Part shown: positions 11,048 through 21,759 of the stretch, piece after piece | How the letters are laid out: each line of letters begins with the position of its first letter | Position numbering within the stretch: position 1 is the stretch's first letter | Assembly (NCBI RefSeq): GCF_004193775.1 | Contig: NC_041021.1 | Location: forward strand, 17,094,934 to 17,158,933 | DNA length: 64,000 nt | Origin: Glycine soja | Lineage: Eukaryota; Streptophyta; Magnoliopsida; Fabales; Fabaceae | Direction of reading: 5' to 3' | The notes under the pieces: generated by a model | The model's input: the letters and a program-made list of their open reading frames with translations, nothing else | Told to the model about the DNA's origin: nothing | Database searches by the model: none | Position numbers and translations under genes: made by a program

Positions 11048-11861
11048 TTATGAATATTTGTTGGTATAATTTGCCTGTTCCATTAGGCTTTTAATGTCTT
11101 TAATGGTTACTTCCTCTATGACATCTTTTGTTTTGAACGGACTAGCCATAACAGGTCTATCGTTACTGTCTTTAATCTTTGGTAGTTGGTATTGAGTTGT
11201 GGGAGGTAACTCCGATTGGATTAACTCACCATCCTTAGTTTGCCAATTTGTTATCACATTTGTTGTTGGATTACCTATGATGTCTTGTTTCCAAGGGTAA
11301 TCTATATCCTTTCTAATGGTATAAGAATGGAACCAGTCGAAGAAAAGGACATTAATTTTGACTCTTTTGACAAATTCATAGAACTCGTCTTGGACTTGTT
11401 TTCTGTTTGTACCCTTATAATGTTGAAAAAACCATCTCCTTTGAGGTTCATTCTCTGGAGAATAAAAGTCTTTCCTAAGGGTTTCCTTATCAATGCTAAA
11501 GTTGTCAGATAACATCATAAGGTTCCATAGAAGAATAAGTTGGGGATTGGATCGACTTTTGGTCGTCCTCTTGTTCTTGGTTGTATATTGTTCTAGGTAT
11601 ACTAGATGTGGTATCTAAACCTTGGAGATTTATAGTAGGGAACTGGTTGTGTGACTCAAACCTGGTTAATCCTACTGAGATTGAACGGGTTCTAACTAAA
11701 AAAGACCTTCTGGCTGACTCATATTCAAACCTAGAGGCCTTTATTCTAGATGAAAAAGAATTTCTCCTATTAAAGGTTATTTCTACCTTGCCGGAGTTAT
11801 CTTGTTTAATTTGTTCAATGGTCAGAGTGGGTCGGGGAATAGATGGTGTGGCCTTATCCAT
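11048..11861 (-). pseudogene. EPRV polyprotein: region between movement and coat proteins
   Basis: Two overlapping frames (11861-11505 and 11518-11048) cover this region and show one frameshift near 11510. The first is Ser/Arg-rich. The second contains RRWFFQHYKGTNRKQ, FYEFVKRVKINVLFFDWFHS and DIDYPWKQDI, which I recall as conserved in endogenous caulimovirid polyproteins. No named domain is assigned. It is separated from the movement protein by a short tandem duplication that shifts the frame. Confidence 0.68.
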
Positions 11862-11886
11862 AACCCATTTTTCAGAGAGAGTTACC

Positions 11887-12738
11887 TCATCCCATTTCAG
11901 GGAGAGTTACTCTCAAAGTTGTCACTCCTCTTTGAGGTTTTAATAAGACTTTTGACGCACAAGTATTCATGACCTTGTACTGGATCCTATAGATTAAAGC
12001 TGTTGGAATTGATCCTTCTTTCATGCCAGGGCCATGAAAGTGGATGTTTAAGAACAGAGAATCAAGAATGTTTCTGTCCATCAGACTCACTGTTTTGTTT
12101 GGATAACAATTGAAATATACCGGACCTTGTCCTAAGCTTGTTTTTACGGTTCCTATTAACCAGTCTTCAAATTTGTTGTGCCTAATGTCTTTAAGGCACA
12201 TTAAAACTGCTGCATCTATGCCCATATCAATTAAGGGCTTGATGGCTACTTGTACACAACCTATATGGACATATTTGTATTTACGGTTGTGTTCATAAAT
12301 TGAATTTTTGGAAAGTAAATGAAATTCTTCCCCTATATCTTGTCCTAAAGGAATATAATTTTCAACTGTTTTGATTATGTAATCAAAATTATGTTTCTTT
12401 TTAATTGTCTCGAGAACATACAGAGTATCCTGAGGGATTTCTGGAATGTTCCAGTCATCCATGTTTTGGTTTATATCTTTGAATCGGACTTCCTCATCGA
12501 AGAGATTGTGTTTTGGGGAGATCTCATGGGTCTGGTTTTCATGCTCATTGAGCAAGTTATTATTTTTGGACGAGTTCATTGAGGAAGAGGATGAAGACGA
12601 GTTGGATCTAAAAGAAATGTGAGAGAAAGAACCTGAAAGGCGAGACATAATGAATTCATCCTCTGGTATCTTTGCTGTCATGTGGTTCCATAGAAATATT
12701 TCCATAAGGTAATATGTTACTGAATTTGCTGGATCCAA
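11887..12738 (-). pseudogene. EPRV polyprotein: movement protein (30K type)
   Basis: The 283-residue frame begins the viral ORF1 after a leader of about 300 bases. Residues 30-60 are Ser/Asn-rich. The core has YKYVHIGCVQVAIKPLIDMG, AAVLMCLKDIRHNKFEDWL and GPVYFNCYPNKTVSLMD, features of the caulimovirid movement protein that enlarges plasmodesmata for cell-to-cell spread. The frame ends at a TGA next to a roughly 25-bp imperfect tandem duplication (11890-11850). The 11861 frame probably continued the same polyprotein. Product identity is firm; activity is not expected. Confidence 0.85.
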
Positions 12739-13047
12739 AAAAGAATTTTTTTTTTATAAAAGAAGTATCGTTTGAACACTAATCCCATAGCCACCAGTAA
12801 ATTACGTCTTCAATATTTTATTTGCATGGTACACCTTAGCCTTACTGCCCTTCACCACACGGGTCTTACTGCTATAGTATTATTCAACTAAAATATCAGA
12901 CTGTTGTGCTTCCAAGAATACTGTTTAGATTAAGAGTACTATACATTTATAAAAATAGTTATTGTACATAAGTTCAGATCCAGTAAATCAATTAACATAT
13001 GTCCTTACGGATAATATTCCTACTTCCCCATCAGTCTTTGATACCAA
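12739..13047 (-). other. EPRV leader with PBS
   Basis: This untranslated stretch lies upstream of ORF1. The PBS TGGTATCAAAGA occurs at 13046-13035 on the minus strand, differing at two positions from the usual initiator-Met PBS. It overlaps the edge of the terminal repeat. Only short frames are present, as is usual for caulimovirid leaders. Confidence 0.68.
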
Positions 13048-13315
13048 AGATCAGAGGAGGGATATCAGCGGAGGGAGATCAAATGGACAAATAGGAAGTA
13101 AGAATGATGCAATATGAAGTATAAGGATGCAGATTTTGAAAACAGTTATCAAAGGCACATCGGAGACCGGCTTACAAATCCCAGGTTTTCAAAAACGAAG
13201 AAGCAGAAGCGGCGACAGAGCCGCACAATATCGACAAAGATGAAGAAGGGAGATGATAAAACTTGAAATTTATTAAAATTGAAAGAAGCGCTTACAAAGT
13301 TGTCCTAAGTAGAGC
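13048..13315 (-). repeat. EPRV terminal redundancy, right copy
   Basis: This is the second copy of the 268-bp block at 4113-4380. Homology stops after GTAGAGC at 13315, where inverted coat-protein sequence begins, so the TATA box present beyond the left copy is absent here. Confidence 0.88.
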
Positions 13316-13677
13316 ATAAGGTTAGAGATAAAATCCGTAGCCAGCCTGCTAATGGAGACATTCCATATGAAAGCTTAAGTTACGGTCAATTAATTTCTTA
13401 TGTCCAAAAGGTATCCCTAAAAATTTGTCAAGATGACAAAATCTAAAGATAATTAGCCAAAGAAAAGGCTCAAACAAAGAGGGACTTAGGTTCTTTCTAT
13501 GAACAATTTGGTCTACCAACTTGTGCAAAACAAAAGAAAAAACAAACCTCTTGGAAAGAAATCCATGAGAATAAACCAGTCCACAAAAAGAGATTTCCAA
13601 GAAGGAGATACTCACACAAACCTTCAACAAGTAAGGAAATAGAAAACCCCCGACAAAAATTAAAATAAAAAATAGCG

Positions 13678-14077
13678 TGCTACAATTGTGGAAAACAAGG
13701 CCACATTAGCAAATATTGTAGGTTAAAAAAGAAACTAAGAAATCTTAACCTAGAACCAGCTAATGAAGAACAAATAAATAATTTGTTCATAGAAACTTCG
13801 GAGGAAGAAACAAAAACTTCATCCTCCATGCTCTTTGATGAAAATCTCAATATAATCCAACATGATGACCAACTGTCATCGACAGATGATGATGGGCAAA
13901 TTAACACTCTAATGAGAGAACAAAATCTCTTGTTTGAGGCAATCAATTCTATACCTGATCCCCAGGAAAAGAAAGTTTTTCTAGAAAAATTAAAAAAACC
14001 CTGGAAAATAAACCCAGACAAAAAGATTTTATTACAAATAATAAATTTGACGTTAGTAACATATTCAAAAGGTTAGA
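13678..14077 (+). pseudogene. EPRV coat protein C-terminus, inverted copy, intact zinc knuckle
   Basis: The frame reads CYNCGKQGHISKYC, a complete CCHC knuckle for nucleic-acid binding, then the acidic SSEEE/SSTDDDG tail seen in the main copy. A frameshift in an A-rich run near 13995 changes the downstream residues, and a stop follows at 14075. Sequence matching the coiled-coil part continues out of frame to about 14230. Confidence 0.8.
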
Positions 14078-14243
14078 AAATACTTCAACAATCCAAGATC
14101 TCCAAACAGAAATTAATAATCTAAAAAGAGAAGTTAAAGAACTTCGTCAACAACAAGAAATTCACCAAATCATCTTTTCTCAACTTGGGGAAGATAGTGA
14201 TTCTGAAAGTGTCAAAGACATTGAAGAAAACCAAACTGAAAAT

Positions 14244-14453
14244 TTGGAAGATGAGATGTTTATGGGATTAATCAACAAGAATAAAATCCAAAAAATTTAC
14301 ATAAACATTAAAATTATTATTAATGATTTTGTTTTAGATACAATGGCCCTATTTGACACAGGGGCTGATTCAAATTATATTTTAGAAGGATTAATTCCCA
14401 CAAAATTCTTTGAAAAAACTTCAGAGAAACTAAGAACAGCAAGTGGATCCTAA
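14244..14453 (+). pseudogene. EPRV aspartic protease segment, inverted copy
   Basis: This 69-residue frame holds LDTMALFDTGADSNYI with the DTGA motif and ends at TAA in TASGS. It parallels 8039-7848 with a few substitutions. RT N-terminal sequence follows to about 14620 with stops. Confidence 0.8.
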
Positions 14454-14620
14454 TTAAAGATCAATTACAAGTTATCTAATGCAATCATTGAAAATCAAGG
14501 TCTTAGGATTAATACAAACTTCCTTTTGGTAAAAAATCTTAAGAACGAAGTAATCTTAGGAACTCCCTTCATTAGATCCCTGTTTCCCATCTAAATATCT
14601 AAAGAAGGAATAAGTACAAA

Positions 14621-14982
14621 CCTTAAGAAGGAAGTAATCTTAGTCAAAACATTAATATCATTTATCAATAATAGACGTATCGCATCCCATTAGTCAAAAA
14701 GATTGTTTTTCTTGAAAACCAACATGCAATAGGGACAAGCATATGTCCCCATAGTTAGGTTCCCTGACCCCAACTATGGTATTAAAAACTATAAATGATA
14801 ATAAACTTCCCTCACCTATTGTGAGCTCTTCGTCAGTTCCTCTTTGCATCGCTCAAAGGTCTCTCTTGTTAACACTCCTCAGTCCAAATGCAAGGTTCTA
14901 TATACCAAATTGAAGGAAATTTAGTATAAATTTCAAAAACAAGGTTAATAACAATATTCAAAGTCAAATACCCCTGTCAAAA
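14621..14982. other. unassigned segment between EPRV and gypsy element
   Basis: It starts with a 22-bp near-copy (14622-14643) of viral sequence at 14538-14559, then holds sequence I cannot assign. It may be the continuation of the interrupted gypsy LTR (3910-4112). No gene is visible. Confidence 0.4.
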
Positions 14983-15316
14983 CATAAAGTGACACTTAGG
15001 CTATAAATAGAGGTCATGTGTGTGCATTTTTTGAAATTTGATCATTTGAATATTAAACTTCAGATTTCAGAGCTCTTTTAGAGCACAAAATTTCGTGCTC
15101 TTCTCTTCCTCTCCCTTCATTCATCTCCTTCTTCCTCCAAGCTCTTATCCATTGCCTCCTATGGTGGTGAGCTTCTTCTAGACTCATCTTCTCCTTAAAG
15201 TGGCATCTCCTCTCTCTCTTCCTTCTCCATTCCGCTGCCATTCATCTTCCAAGAAGCAAAGGAATCCATTGATGAAGAAGATCCTAGGCCTACAAGCTCC
15301 AATGGAGCTTACATCA
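14983..15316 (+). repeat. 5' LTR of gypsy element A (3' part only)
   Basis: It matches the end of the 3' LTR from GTGACAGTTAGGCTATAAATAGAGG onward. TATAAATA at about 15003 is the likely TATA box. It ends CTTACATCA at 15316. The upstream U3 part has been lost. Confidence 0.8.
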
Positions 15317-15318
15317 TG

Positions 15319-15330
15319 TGGTATCAGAGC
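15319..15330 (+). other. PBS of gypsy element A
   Basis: TGGTATCAGAGC lies two bases after the LTR end and matches the 3' end of initiator methionine tRNA exactly. Confidence 0.88.
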
Positions 15331-17194
15331 ATCTTCATCTAGGTGATGTTCTTTTGCTTCCTCTATCTTTTTGTTCGGTGAATTCTCTTTAATTCCTTGT
15401 TCTTCATCTTATTCTCCATGTATATCCTCCATTGTCTTGTGGTTTGGTGCTGTTTAGAGTAGATTCAAAAAAATAAACCAATTAAATCTTAGATCTACAC
15501 TTGTTCTTGCATTTCTATGGTTCAAATTTTGTGTTGATTTTAGGTTCTATCATTTTTTATTCATAATATTCTTGTGCTGAACCTTTAGATCAAAATTTTC
15601 TTCCAAAATATTGATTAGAAAAAAAACACAAAAATCTAAGTGTAAATCACTTAATCCATGTTGTCTTAGAGTCATGTTTAGTCATAGTAATTATCTAAAT
15701 TTTCTTCCAAAATATTTATTTTGTTTATTGAATCCTAGATACATTTGTTCATGTATTCTTGTCATTCTTAGCCTATCTTTTGAATTTTGAGTCTAATTCA
15801 TGCATGTTATTTAGTTCATAACATGTTCTAAATCAATTCCTAGAAGTAGTCTTCTTGTTGAACTCTTTTTTTTGTTTTCTAAGTTTCCTACATGATGCCT
15901 ATGATGAAGTTGAGTTGTGGTGCTGAGTTGTGGCTGGATTTGTGAATCAAAATAAGTCTTAAGCTCTCTTGAATTGTGTTATTCAAGATAATTGAGCATA
16001 AGCAAACACAAATTGTAACTATCCAAGCCTTAAGCAACATAAACACTATTATTGATTTCTAGGTTGAAATCGCTGATGCTGGCAGCTTGAACATACGAAC
16101 TTGTATAAATTACTGGGTATTGGTCACTACGTTTTTTGAGCTGAAATTTTTTCTTAATTTTCTATACATCTGGAAAAAAATTATGAAAAAAGAACCATTC
16201 GATTTGGATTAAAGGAAAAAATAATAAAAATCACACAATTTGGCAGAAAAATCAGTGTCCATGAAAAGAAAAGTGAAAGGGCAGTGTGCTTGTTGTTTTG
16301 GCTCAAAATTTGTTCTATAATTGGTGCCTATTTTATACCAATCCTAGTTTTGAAATTTCAATTGAAAATTATTTTGAAAAAAGTGCCAAAAATAGAGGTT
16401 TCTTGAGTCTTTTTTTTTAGTTTTTCTACTCTACTCTAGACCCATTCTAGGTTTCTCTTTGAGTCATAGCTTGCTTTTGTGTGCTTTTCATTGCTTTAAT
16501 TGTTGAATAATCCTTGAAAATTTGTCTTGTTAAAACTCTATTGGTTTAGCTTTCATTTCATTTTTTTTGGTGTTTGGTTATTGCTTGTGTGTCTATTTCC
16601 TTGCTTGTGAGTTGCCATATACGGAATTGGAAAGGAGGATTAGTGCCATCCCTTGAAGAATTTGAGTTAAGAAGCAAGGGGCCAATCACCTTAAGAGCTA
16701 TTGGACTAAGAAGCACTCCAAATTGAGTGAAACACCAAAGAGAGAATAGCCACCACAATTGAGGACTTTTTTTTTGTAATTTTGTAATTGGCAATTTGCT
16801 TTGCTTTCAAATTTTGTAACAAAAAGGTCTTTCATTGGAAGTAAGTTGGGAGCCTCCAATAGGTCACCCTACTTCCATTGGTGTGTAATAATTTTTGGCA
16901 ATTTTCCCTTAGGATGGTGAGTGTTTTGTTGGGAACCTTAAATGAGGTCATCCAAACACTCTTAGGATCTGCCTAGTTTTCATTTCTTGCACTTTAATTT
17001 CTTGCTTACTTTCATAGCTTATTTCCTTTACCCTCCATTATCAAACCGCCTAGATAGCTTGCCTTTTACCAATTAGTTTTTACCTTATCTTTCACACCTC
17101 TTTTATTGTTTATTTTGGCTAGTTTAAACCATAGTTTCTTTTACCTTTTGTTTTCAAACCCCCAACAAGAAAGAACCATAAATTAGAAACCAAC
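15331..17194 (+). other. long untranslated leader of gypsy element A
   Basis: About 1.9 kb of AT-rich sequence without a convincing ORF. It is collinear with the leader of element B (23022-24881), including 'tggcagcttg(a/g)acatac' and blocks near 16600-16750 shared with 24320-24440. Conservation between the copies suggests a packaging or regulatory role, which is an inference. Confidence 0.65.
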
Positions 17195-18907
17195 ATGAGT
17201 CTTCATTCCTCATCTAGTGTTAATGGTGAGGGTTCTACTCCAAAGGACCCCTTGTATAAGAGATTAGATGAGTTGAGATCCCTTAAGTTGTGGAAAGAAA
17301 AACAAGAGAGAAAAGAAAAAGGAAAAAAAAAAGTAGAAGAAATAAGTCAAGATGAAAAAGAGAAAATAAGGGAAGAAGAAAGAACGAAAATACTAAAAGA
17401 GTTAAGAAAAGAAAAACATGCCTCCTATAGTAGTCATAACTCTTGCAAGAGCCTAAGTGAAGAACTTCGTGAATATTATGAAAGAAGGCATAGGGCACAT
17501 CCTAGACCTCACTCCCATTGGAGAGAAAAGGAAAGAAAGCCTCATGAGGCTAACATTAACCTCCTATACTTCCATGTAAAGGACAATGTAGAGGCTAACT
17601 TAGATTGGGAAATAAGGGTAGAGCAACAACTTAAAAGGAAGTCTACTTCAAAATCTTATGGCTCTCACTCTTATCCAAAGAAAGACCAAGGTCAAGGCAT
17701 CTTAGGGGTGACACCTCCTAAGCCCAAAGATGAAAAGGGGAAGACAATAGATAAGCAACCCCTTAAGGCTAGTATGCAAGAGAAGACTAGCTCTCTAAAG
17801 TGCTTTAAATGTCTTGGAAGAGGGCACATTACTTCTCAATGCCCCACCAAGAAAACCATGATTATGAGGGGCCAAGACATTTATAATAGCCAAGATGAGG
17901 CTACTACTTCACCTTCCTCTAGTGAAAGTGAAGAAGCAAAAGGGGAAGAATCTAGTAAAGAGATCTACCACCAAGAAGAAGGACAACCTTTAATGGTTAA
18001 GGAGAAGTGTAAGGAGGTAAGTGTCTCCTCCAAGAGGTTAGCTAAGAAGGAAATACATTTTGAAATAAAGACAAATATTAAAGAAATTTCCCCTCTTAGA
18101 CAACCTCCACATTTTCTCCTTTGTAAAAAGACACTTGTTAGCATTGCCACAACTCTTAGGCTTGAGTTTATTCCTCAAGTAAAGGAGTTATTGGATGAGG
18201 GTTTGGTTCGCAAGAGCTTAAATCCTTGTGCTTTGTTGGTGCCCAAAATAGGTATTATTAGGCACCAAATCCCTAAAATAGGTGGTATGATGAATGCTTT
18301 GAGTGGTGCAACACTCTTTTGTAAAATCACTCGTGCACCCAACATCTTCATGATTTGTGTACATAGGGACTCATTAGGTAGGTTTGTTCTTATTTTAAGT
18401 TTCAATACAAACTTAGGTACTCATATGGGACACCTTAGGTTTGTCATACTTTTTGGTAGGAATAATCAACATGAAAATACAGAAAAAGGTATGTTCTATT
18501 GCATTACTTTTTTTAATTTTTTAAATAGTGATCAAGGGGTTCCCATGAACCCTAAGAGAATAAAGGTCATTCCTGAGTGGCCCACTCCACTAAGTGTAAG
18601 AAAAATTTGGGGCTTCCATGACTTAACAAACTTTTACAAAAGGTTTGTCCCATATTTTTCTATACTTGTAGCACCACTCATTCAGTTGGTGAGGAACCAT
18701 TTTCCTTCATGGGAAAATGCCCAGGAAATGGGTTTTCAGACCTTACCTTACTTCAACATACCAAACACCACTAATACATATGTTTTTGTTCCTTTTACAG
18801 GTGTTGAGGAAAAAAGCCCAGAGTTTCAAGAACCTCGGGATTTGAGGTCAGATCCTTTTCAAGAGGGAGGGAATGATGCAATCCTACCCCACAAGGGCAT
18901 TGGATAG
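17195..18907 (+). CDS. gag/RT-relic fusion ORF of gypsy element A
   Basis: The 570-residue frame has a Lys/Glu-rich coiled-coil-like segment (about 30-75), a fragment of gag (NLDWE...VEQQLKRKS, about 135-150), a CCHC knuckle CFKCLGRGHITSQC (203-216), a Ser/Glu-rich stretch, then RT relics: QVKELLDEGLVRKSLNP, GATLFCKI, a segment where RT would carry YxDD but which reads LILSFNTNLG, and a thumb region IKVIPEWPTP...FHDLTNFYKRF. The middle of gag and most of the RT palm are missing. The frame is nonetheless open and ends inside the 3' LTR. Nucleic-acid binding by the knuckle is plausible; RT activity is not. Confidence 0.75.
   Translation: MSLHSSSSVNGEGSTPKDPLYKRLDELRSLKLWKEKQERKEKGKKKVEEISQDEKEKIREEERTKILKELRKEKHASYSSHNSCKSLSEELREYYERRHRAHPRPHSHWREKERKPHEANINLLYFHVKDNVEANLDWEIRVEQQLKRKSTSKSYGSHSYPKKDQGQGILGVTPPKPKDEKGKTIDKQPLKASMQEKTSSLKCFKCLGRGHITSQCPTKKTMIMRGQDIYNSQDEATTSPSSSESEEAKGEESSKEIYHQEEGQPLMVKEKCKEVSVSSKRLAKKEIHFEIKTNIKEISPLRQPPHFLLCKKTLVSIATTLRLEFIPQVKELLDEGLVRKSLNPCALLVPKIGIIRHQIPKIGGMMNALSGATLFCKITRAPNIFMICVHRDSLGRFVLILSFNTNLGTHMGHLRFVILFGRNNQHENTEKGMFYCITFFNFLNSDQGVPMNPKRIKVIPEWPTPLSVRKIWGFHDLTNFYKRFVPYFSILVAPLIQLVRNHFPSWENAQEMGFQTLPYFNIPNTTNTYVFVPFTGVEEKSPEFQEPRDLRSDPFQEGGNDAILPHKGIG
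18861..18873 (+). other. polypurine tract of gypsy element A
   Basis: AAGAGGGAGGGAA directly precedes the TGATGC start of the 3' LTR, as expected for plus-strand priming. Confidence 0.82.
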
Positions 18908-19519
18908 AAGACTCCAAGAAGATTGGACTAGAGATGCAAGAGAAGGCCCTATTTGCTTGCTACACTTCATTGCCACATCATATAGTCACACTTTGTGCAT
19001 GTCCTTCATTCTTTATATGCCTCATGACACCTAAGCACACTTAGTGGAGAATCTTGGACTTGATCTTGGATTAGTGGGCTAAACCATAGATAAAATTCAC
19101 TAATCATAATTAGTGAAATTATGGCTCCACAAATTCAATTTCAACTTCAAGTGAAATTTGAATAGAAATTCAAATTTCCCTCCAATTTTGTGTGACAGTT
19201 AGGCTATAAATAGAGGCCATGTGTGTGCTTTTTTTGAACTTTGATCATTTGAATATTAAACTTCAGATTTCAGAGCTCTTTTAGAGCACAAAATTTCTTG
19301 CTCTTCTCTTCCTCTCCCTTCATTCATCTCCTTCTTCCTCCAAGCTCTTATCCATGGCCTCCTATGGTGGTGAGCTTCTTCTAGACTCATCTTCTCCTTG
19401 AAGTGGCATCTCCTCTCTCTCTTCCTTCTCCATTCCGCTGCCATTCATCTTTCAATAAGCAAAGGAATCCATTGATGAAGAAGATCCTAGGCCTACAAGC
19501 TCCAATGGAGCTTACATCA
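18874..19519 (+). repeat. 3' LTR of gypsy element A (internally deleted)
   Basis: It runs TGATGCAATCC...CTTACATCA, 646 bp. Compared with the 966-bp solo LTR at 27602 it lacks about 320 bp after 'gaaggcccta', the part with TTTTGGGCC and GGGCACCTAG. The TATA region and the 3' end are similar. Confidence 0.83.
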
Positions 19520-20467
19520 TAAAGTACTGTGGGGTGTTTCAGATTCTACTAAAAAGAGACATCATTTTGAAATTCTGCTCATGCCAATGTGACCGGGGTT
19601 CAGTGAAGGTCACGAAAATAACATCAATTTTATAAAAATATAACTTTTACGATATCTCATTTTCAAGGGTTTTTCAAAGGAAGTGGAAAAACACCCTATC
19701 ACAGTACCCAACACGAGAGATACTAAAAGAAACTCAAACTAACTAGGAGAAAAGCTTAGAAGTCAAGATTACCTTAGAGAAGCTACGAAATGAAGGATTG
19801 GGGGAATTTTATCCACTTAATCCTTGGGGAGGATTCTGAGCATTCCGCTCCGATTACAACGTTCTTCTTGGTGTGGAGGTTCGGCGGCAAGTAACGACAG
19901 CTCGTGGTTGCCACCAGTGGTCATGGGTGGTGTAGAAGAAGGTGTTAAGGTTTGGGTGGGCGTTTGGAGAAGAGGAGAGGGGGAAAATCATGTCTTTCAC
20001 GCTGAAAAATGTATTTATAACCTACGGATCTCGCTTAGCAAGCTCATTTTGTTAAGCGGGAGTTCACTTTTTGTGCTTAGCGTGACAATTCGCGCTGAGC
20101 ACAACTCCCTTTGTGTTAATTCTCGCTCAGTGCAATTCCCTCTTGGGTTGGAATTGTGCTTAGCGCACTAATTCTTGCTCAGCGCAATTCCCTCTCAGGT
20201 TGGAATTGTGCTTAGCGTCGTCCTTGCACTTAGCGAGACATCAAATGTTGTTATTGTCATATCCCAACGGTCAAACTTTGGAGAATTGTCTTAGGAACCT
20301 CCAGCCAAAATTTGAAGACAATCCAACGGTTAACGAATTTGGATTCGCGATTTTACTGAAATAGGTTTAGGTAAAATTTGAAATATCATAATTTCAACTT
20401 AGCTAAACAAAACTCCACATAACTCAACATCCACATCAAGAAATTCACACGTGATATTTTAGAATTG
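19520..20467. other. unassigned segment, LTR-like
   Basis: No gene is supported. Short GCTTAGCG/GCTCAGCGC motifs recur at 20030-20240, and TATTTATAA lies near 20012. This composition is common in legume gypsy LTRs, so it may be an old LTR fragment. The 115-residue frame at 19824-20171 has no recognisable domain. Confidence 0.4.
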
Positions 20468-20582
20468 GCATACAGATCACTTGTCAATAATGTTGTTGAG
20501 TATGTTAGAATTGGCAAAAGCACTACAATTGAATTCTTAGAAGCTTTTTGTAAATTTTGTGAACAAGATATTTGGAGATGAG
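20468..20582 (+). pseudogene. PIF/Harbinger transposase remnant, piece 1
   Basis: It reads AYRSLVNNVVEYVRIGKSTT and a following segment matching the region upstream of the catalytic domain of plant PIF/Harbinger (HARBI1-like) transposases. A one-base frame change occurs just before the solo LTR. The codons continue at 21760 after removal of that LTR. Confidence 0.75.
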
Positions 20583-21759
20583 TGATCGAGGCCGTACCTG
20601 AATATAATAAACATTAAAATGCAATAACTAGGAAGTGATCCAAGGTCGTTTCCCAACGAGCAATGATAAACCAAATGTTCATAATATACTAGTAGTAACA
20701 GTAACAATTGGGGGGGGGGGTTGTTTGTTGTGTGAATCAAAGAACAAGCAAACTGGAATACGAAACTAATAATAGTAAAAATGTGTTGTTTCCTCTGATT
20801 TAGAAGCCATTCTCTTGTCCTAGGTTATGAAGAATTTGTCCCTAACAGTTAACCACTTAATCCAACCCTATTTTAATTTACTAAGCGAAAATCAATTTAG
20901 GGTTGTCAATATGTGATTAAGCAACACATACACCAATTAACCCCTTGTTCATTAAGCACAAACGCAATTTAAGCACAGAGGCAATTAATTGAACACGAAG
21001 CGTGCACATATTAATAGAACGCATGTGGGTTAATTGGTGAAGGAAAAATTGCCAGGAAGCTACATTATAAACAGAACCTCGAAGAGAGTTAAGCTTCATC
21101 CTCGGAAGGAAACAACACCAGAAATTTAGCCTTCCATAATTTCAACCAAAAACAGAAAACGCTATTGAAGCTAAAGGCAGAAAAGTAAATGAAACTGGAA
21201 ATAGAAACGAGAATGAAACTAAAGCAGAAACGAGAATGAAACTAAAGCAGAAATGTAAATGAAACTAAAGGCAGCAGAAGAAATAAAAACGAAATTGCAA
21301 TTAGAAGTAGAGAATGGAAAAATGCATTACATGAACAGTAACAATAAGTTCAGAAAAACGTAAAACCCTAAACCCTATGCTCTGAATAATAGTCTAACAG
21401 AATAGCCTTGCACAAATCCCAAGGCTACTATTTATAAGGGTCACTCAAAGTCATTGGGCCCTATTACAATATTCTGGCCCAAAATGAAATAAACACTGAA
21501 CAACATAAAATAAAATTGCAAACTCCTAATTAAAAATTAACTAAGGTAAATGTTGCTTTATTTGCCCTCTTTAAGTCCACGACCCAAATCCGGATTAAGC
21601 CCAATGCTTCATTAATTCCTGAAATTAGATTGAAAACATCAATTTAACTGAATGTGCCCAAATAATAAAACTGCCTAATTAATTTGACAATTAAGACTAA
21701 TCAGTAATTAAAATGGTGCAAATAGGTTTTAAGAAATAGGAGAAAATAATGGCACATCA
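20583..21759. repeat. solo LTR-like insertion in PIF transposase
   Basis: The 1177-bp insert starts TGATCGAGGCC and ends GGCACATCA, with inverted TGAT/ATCA ends. The 5-bp sequence ATGAG flanks it (20578-20582 and 21760-21764). Removing it restores transposase sequence reading GDEYLKRPNNND. It contains an 11-base G run near 20709. Family is not recognised. Orientation is uncertain because no internal sequence remains. Confidence 0.78.

Larger units (their letters stand above)
4113..13315 (-). mobile_element. Endogenous pararetrovirus (Caulimoviridae, florendovirus-like)
   Basis: Read on the minus strand: leader with PBS (13047-12739), movement protein, a linker region, coat protein with a damaged zinc knuckle, aspartic protease, RT, RNase H, then a second ORF (6029-4614) and a promoter (4455-4446). 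The same 268 bp occur at both ends (13315-13048 and 4380-4113). Subtracting the inserted solo LTR and its duplicated 5 bp, the distance between the two copies is 7842 bp, a plausible caulimovirid genome length. The two-ORF plan with MP, CP, PR and RT in one frame and an ORF2 of this type fits florendoviruses as I recall them. Many frameshifts and stops show a dead copy. Confidence 0.85.
13316..14620 (+). mobile_element. Inverted EPRV fragment (coat protein to start of RT)
   Basis: The plus strand matches the minus strand of 8972-7662 with scattered differences. It starts abruptly next to the terminal repeat and ends near 14620 inside the protease-RT junction. The differences, including an intact zinc knuckle, indicate that it came from a separate viral copy or diverged long ago. 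The two arms form an inverted repeat separated by about 4.3 kb. Confidence 0.87.
14983..19519 (+). mobile_element. Non-autonomous Ty3/gypsy element A, 5'-truncated
   Basis: The parts are a truncated 5' LTR (14983-15316), a PBS, a long leader, one ORF (17195-18907), a purine tract and a 3' LTR (18874-19519). It has no protease, RNase H or integrase and lacks an RT active site, so it would need a partner element for mobility. The internal region is very similar to element B (22099-27464). The body resembles the non-autonomous SNARE type described for soybean, but I cannot verify this. Confidence 0.82.

Noticed and set aside
15317..15330. tRNA-like sequence TGGTATCAGAGC
   Set aside because: It is a primer-binding site next to an LTR end; no cloverleaf surrounds it.
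19824..20171. 115-residue frame
   Set aside because: It overlaps GCTTAGCG-rich LTR-like sequence and shows no motif or homologous second copy in the window.
20709..20719. G run, and a similar run at 38121-38136
   Set aside because: These are simple homopolymers that often vary or collapse in assemblies; no G-quadruplex pattern with several tracts is present.
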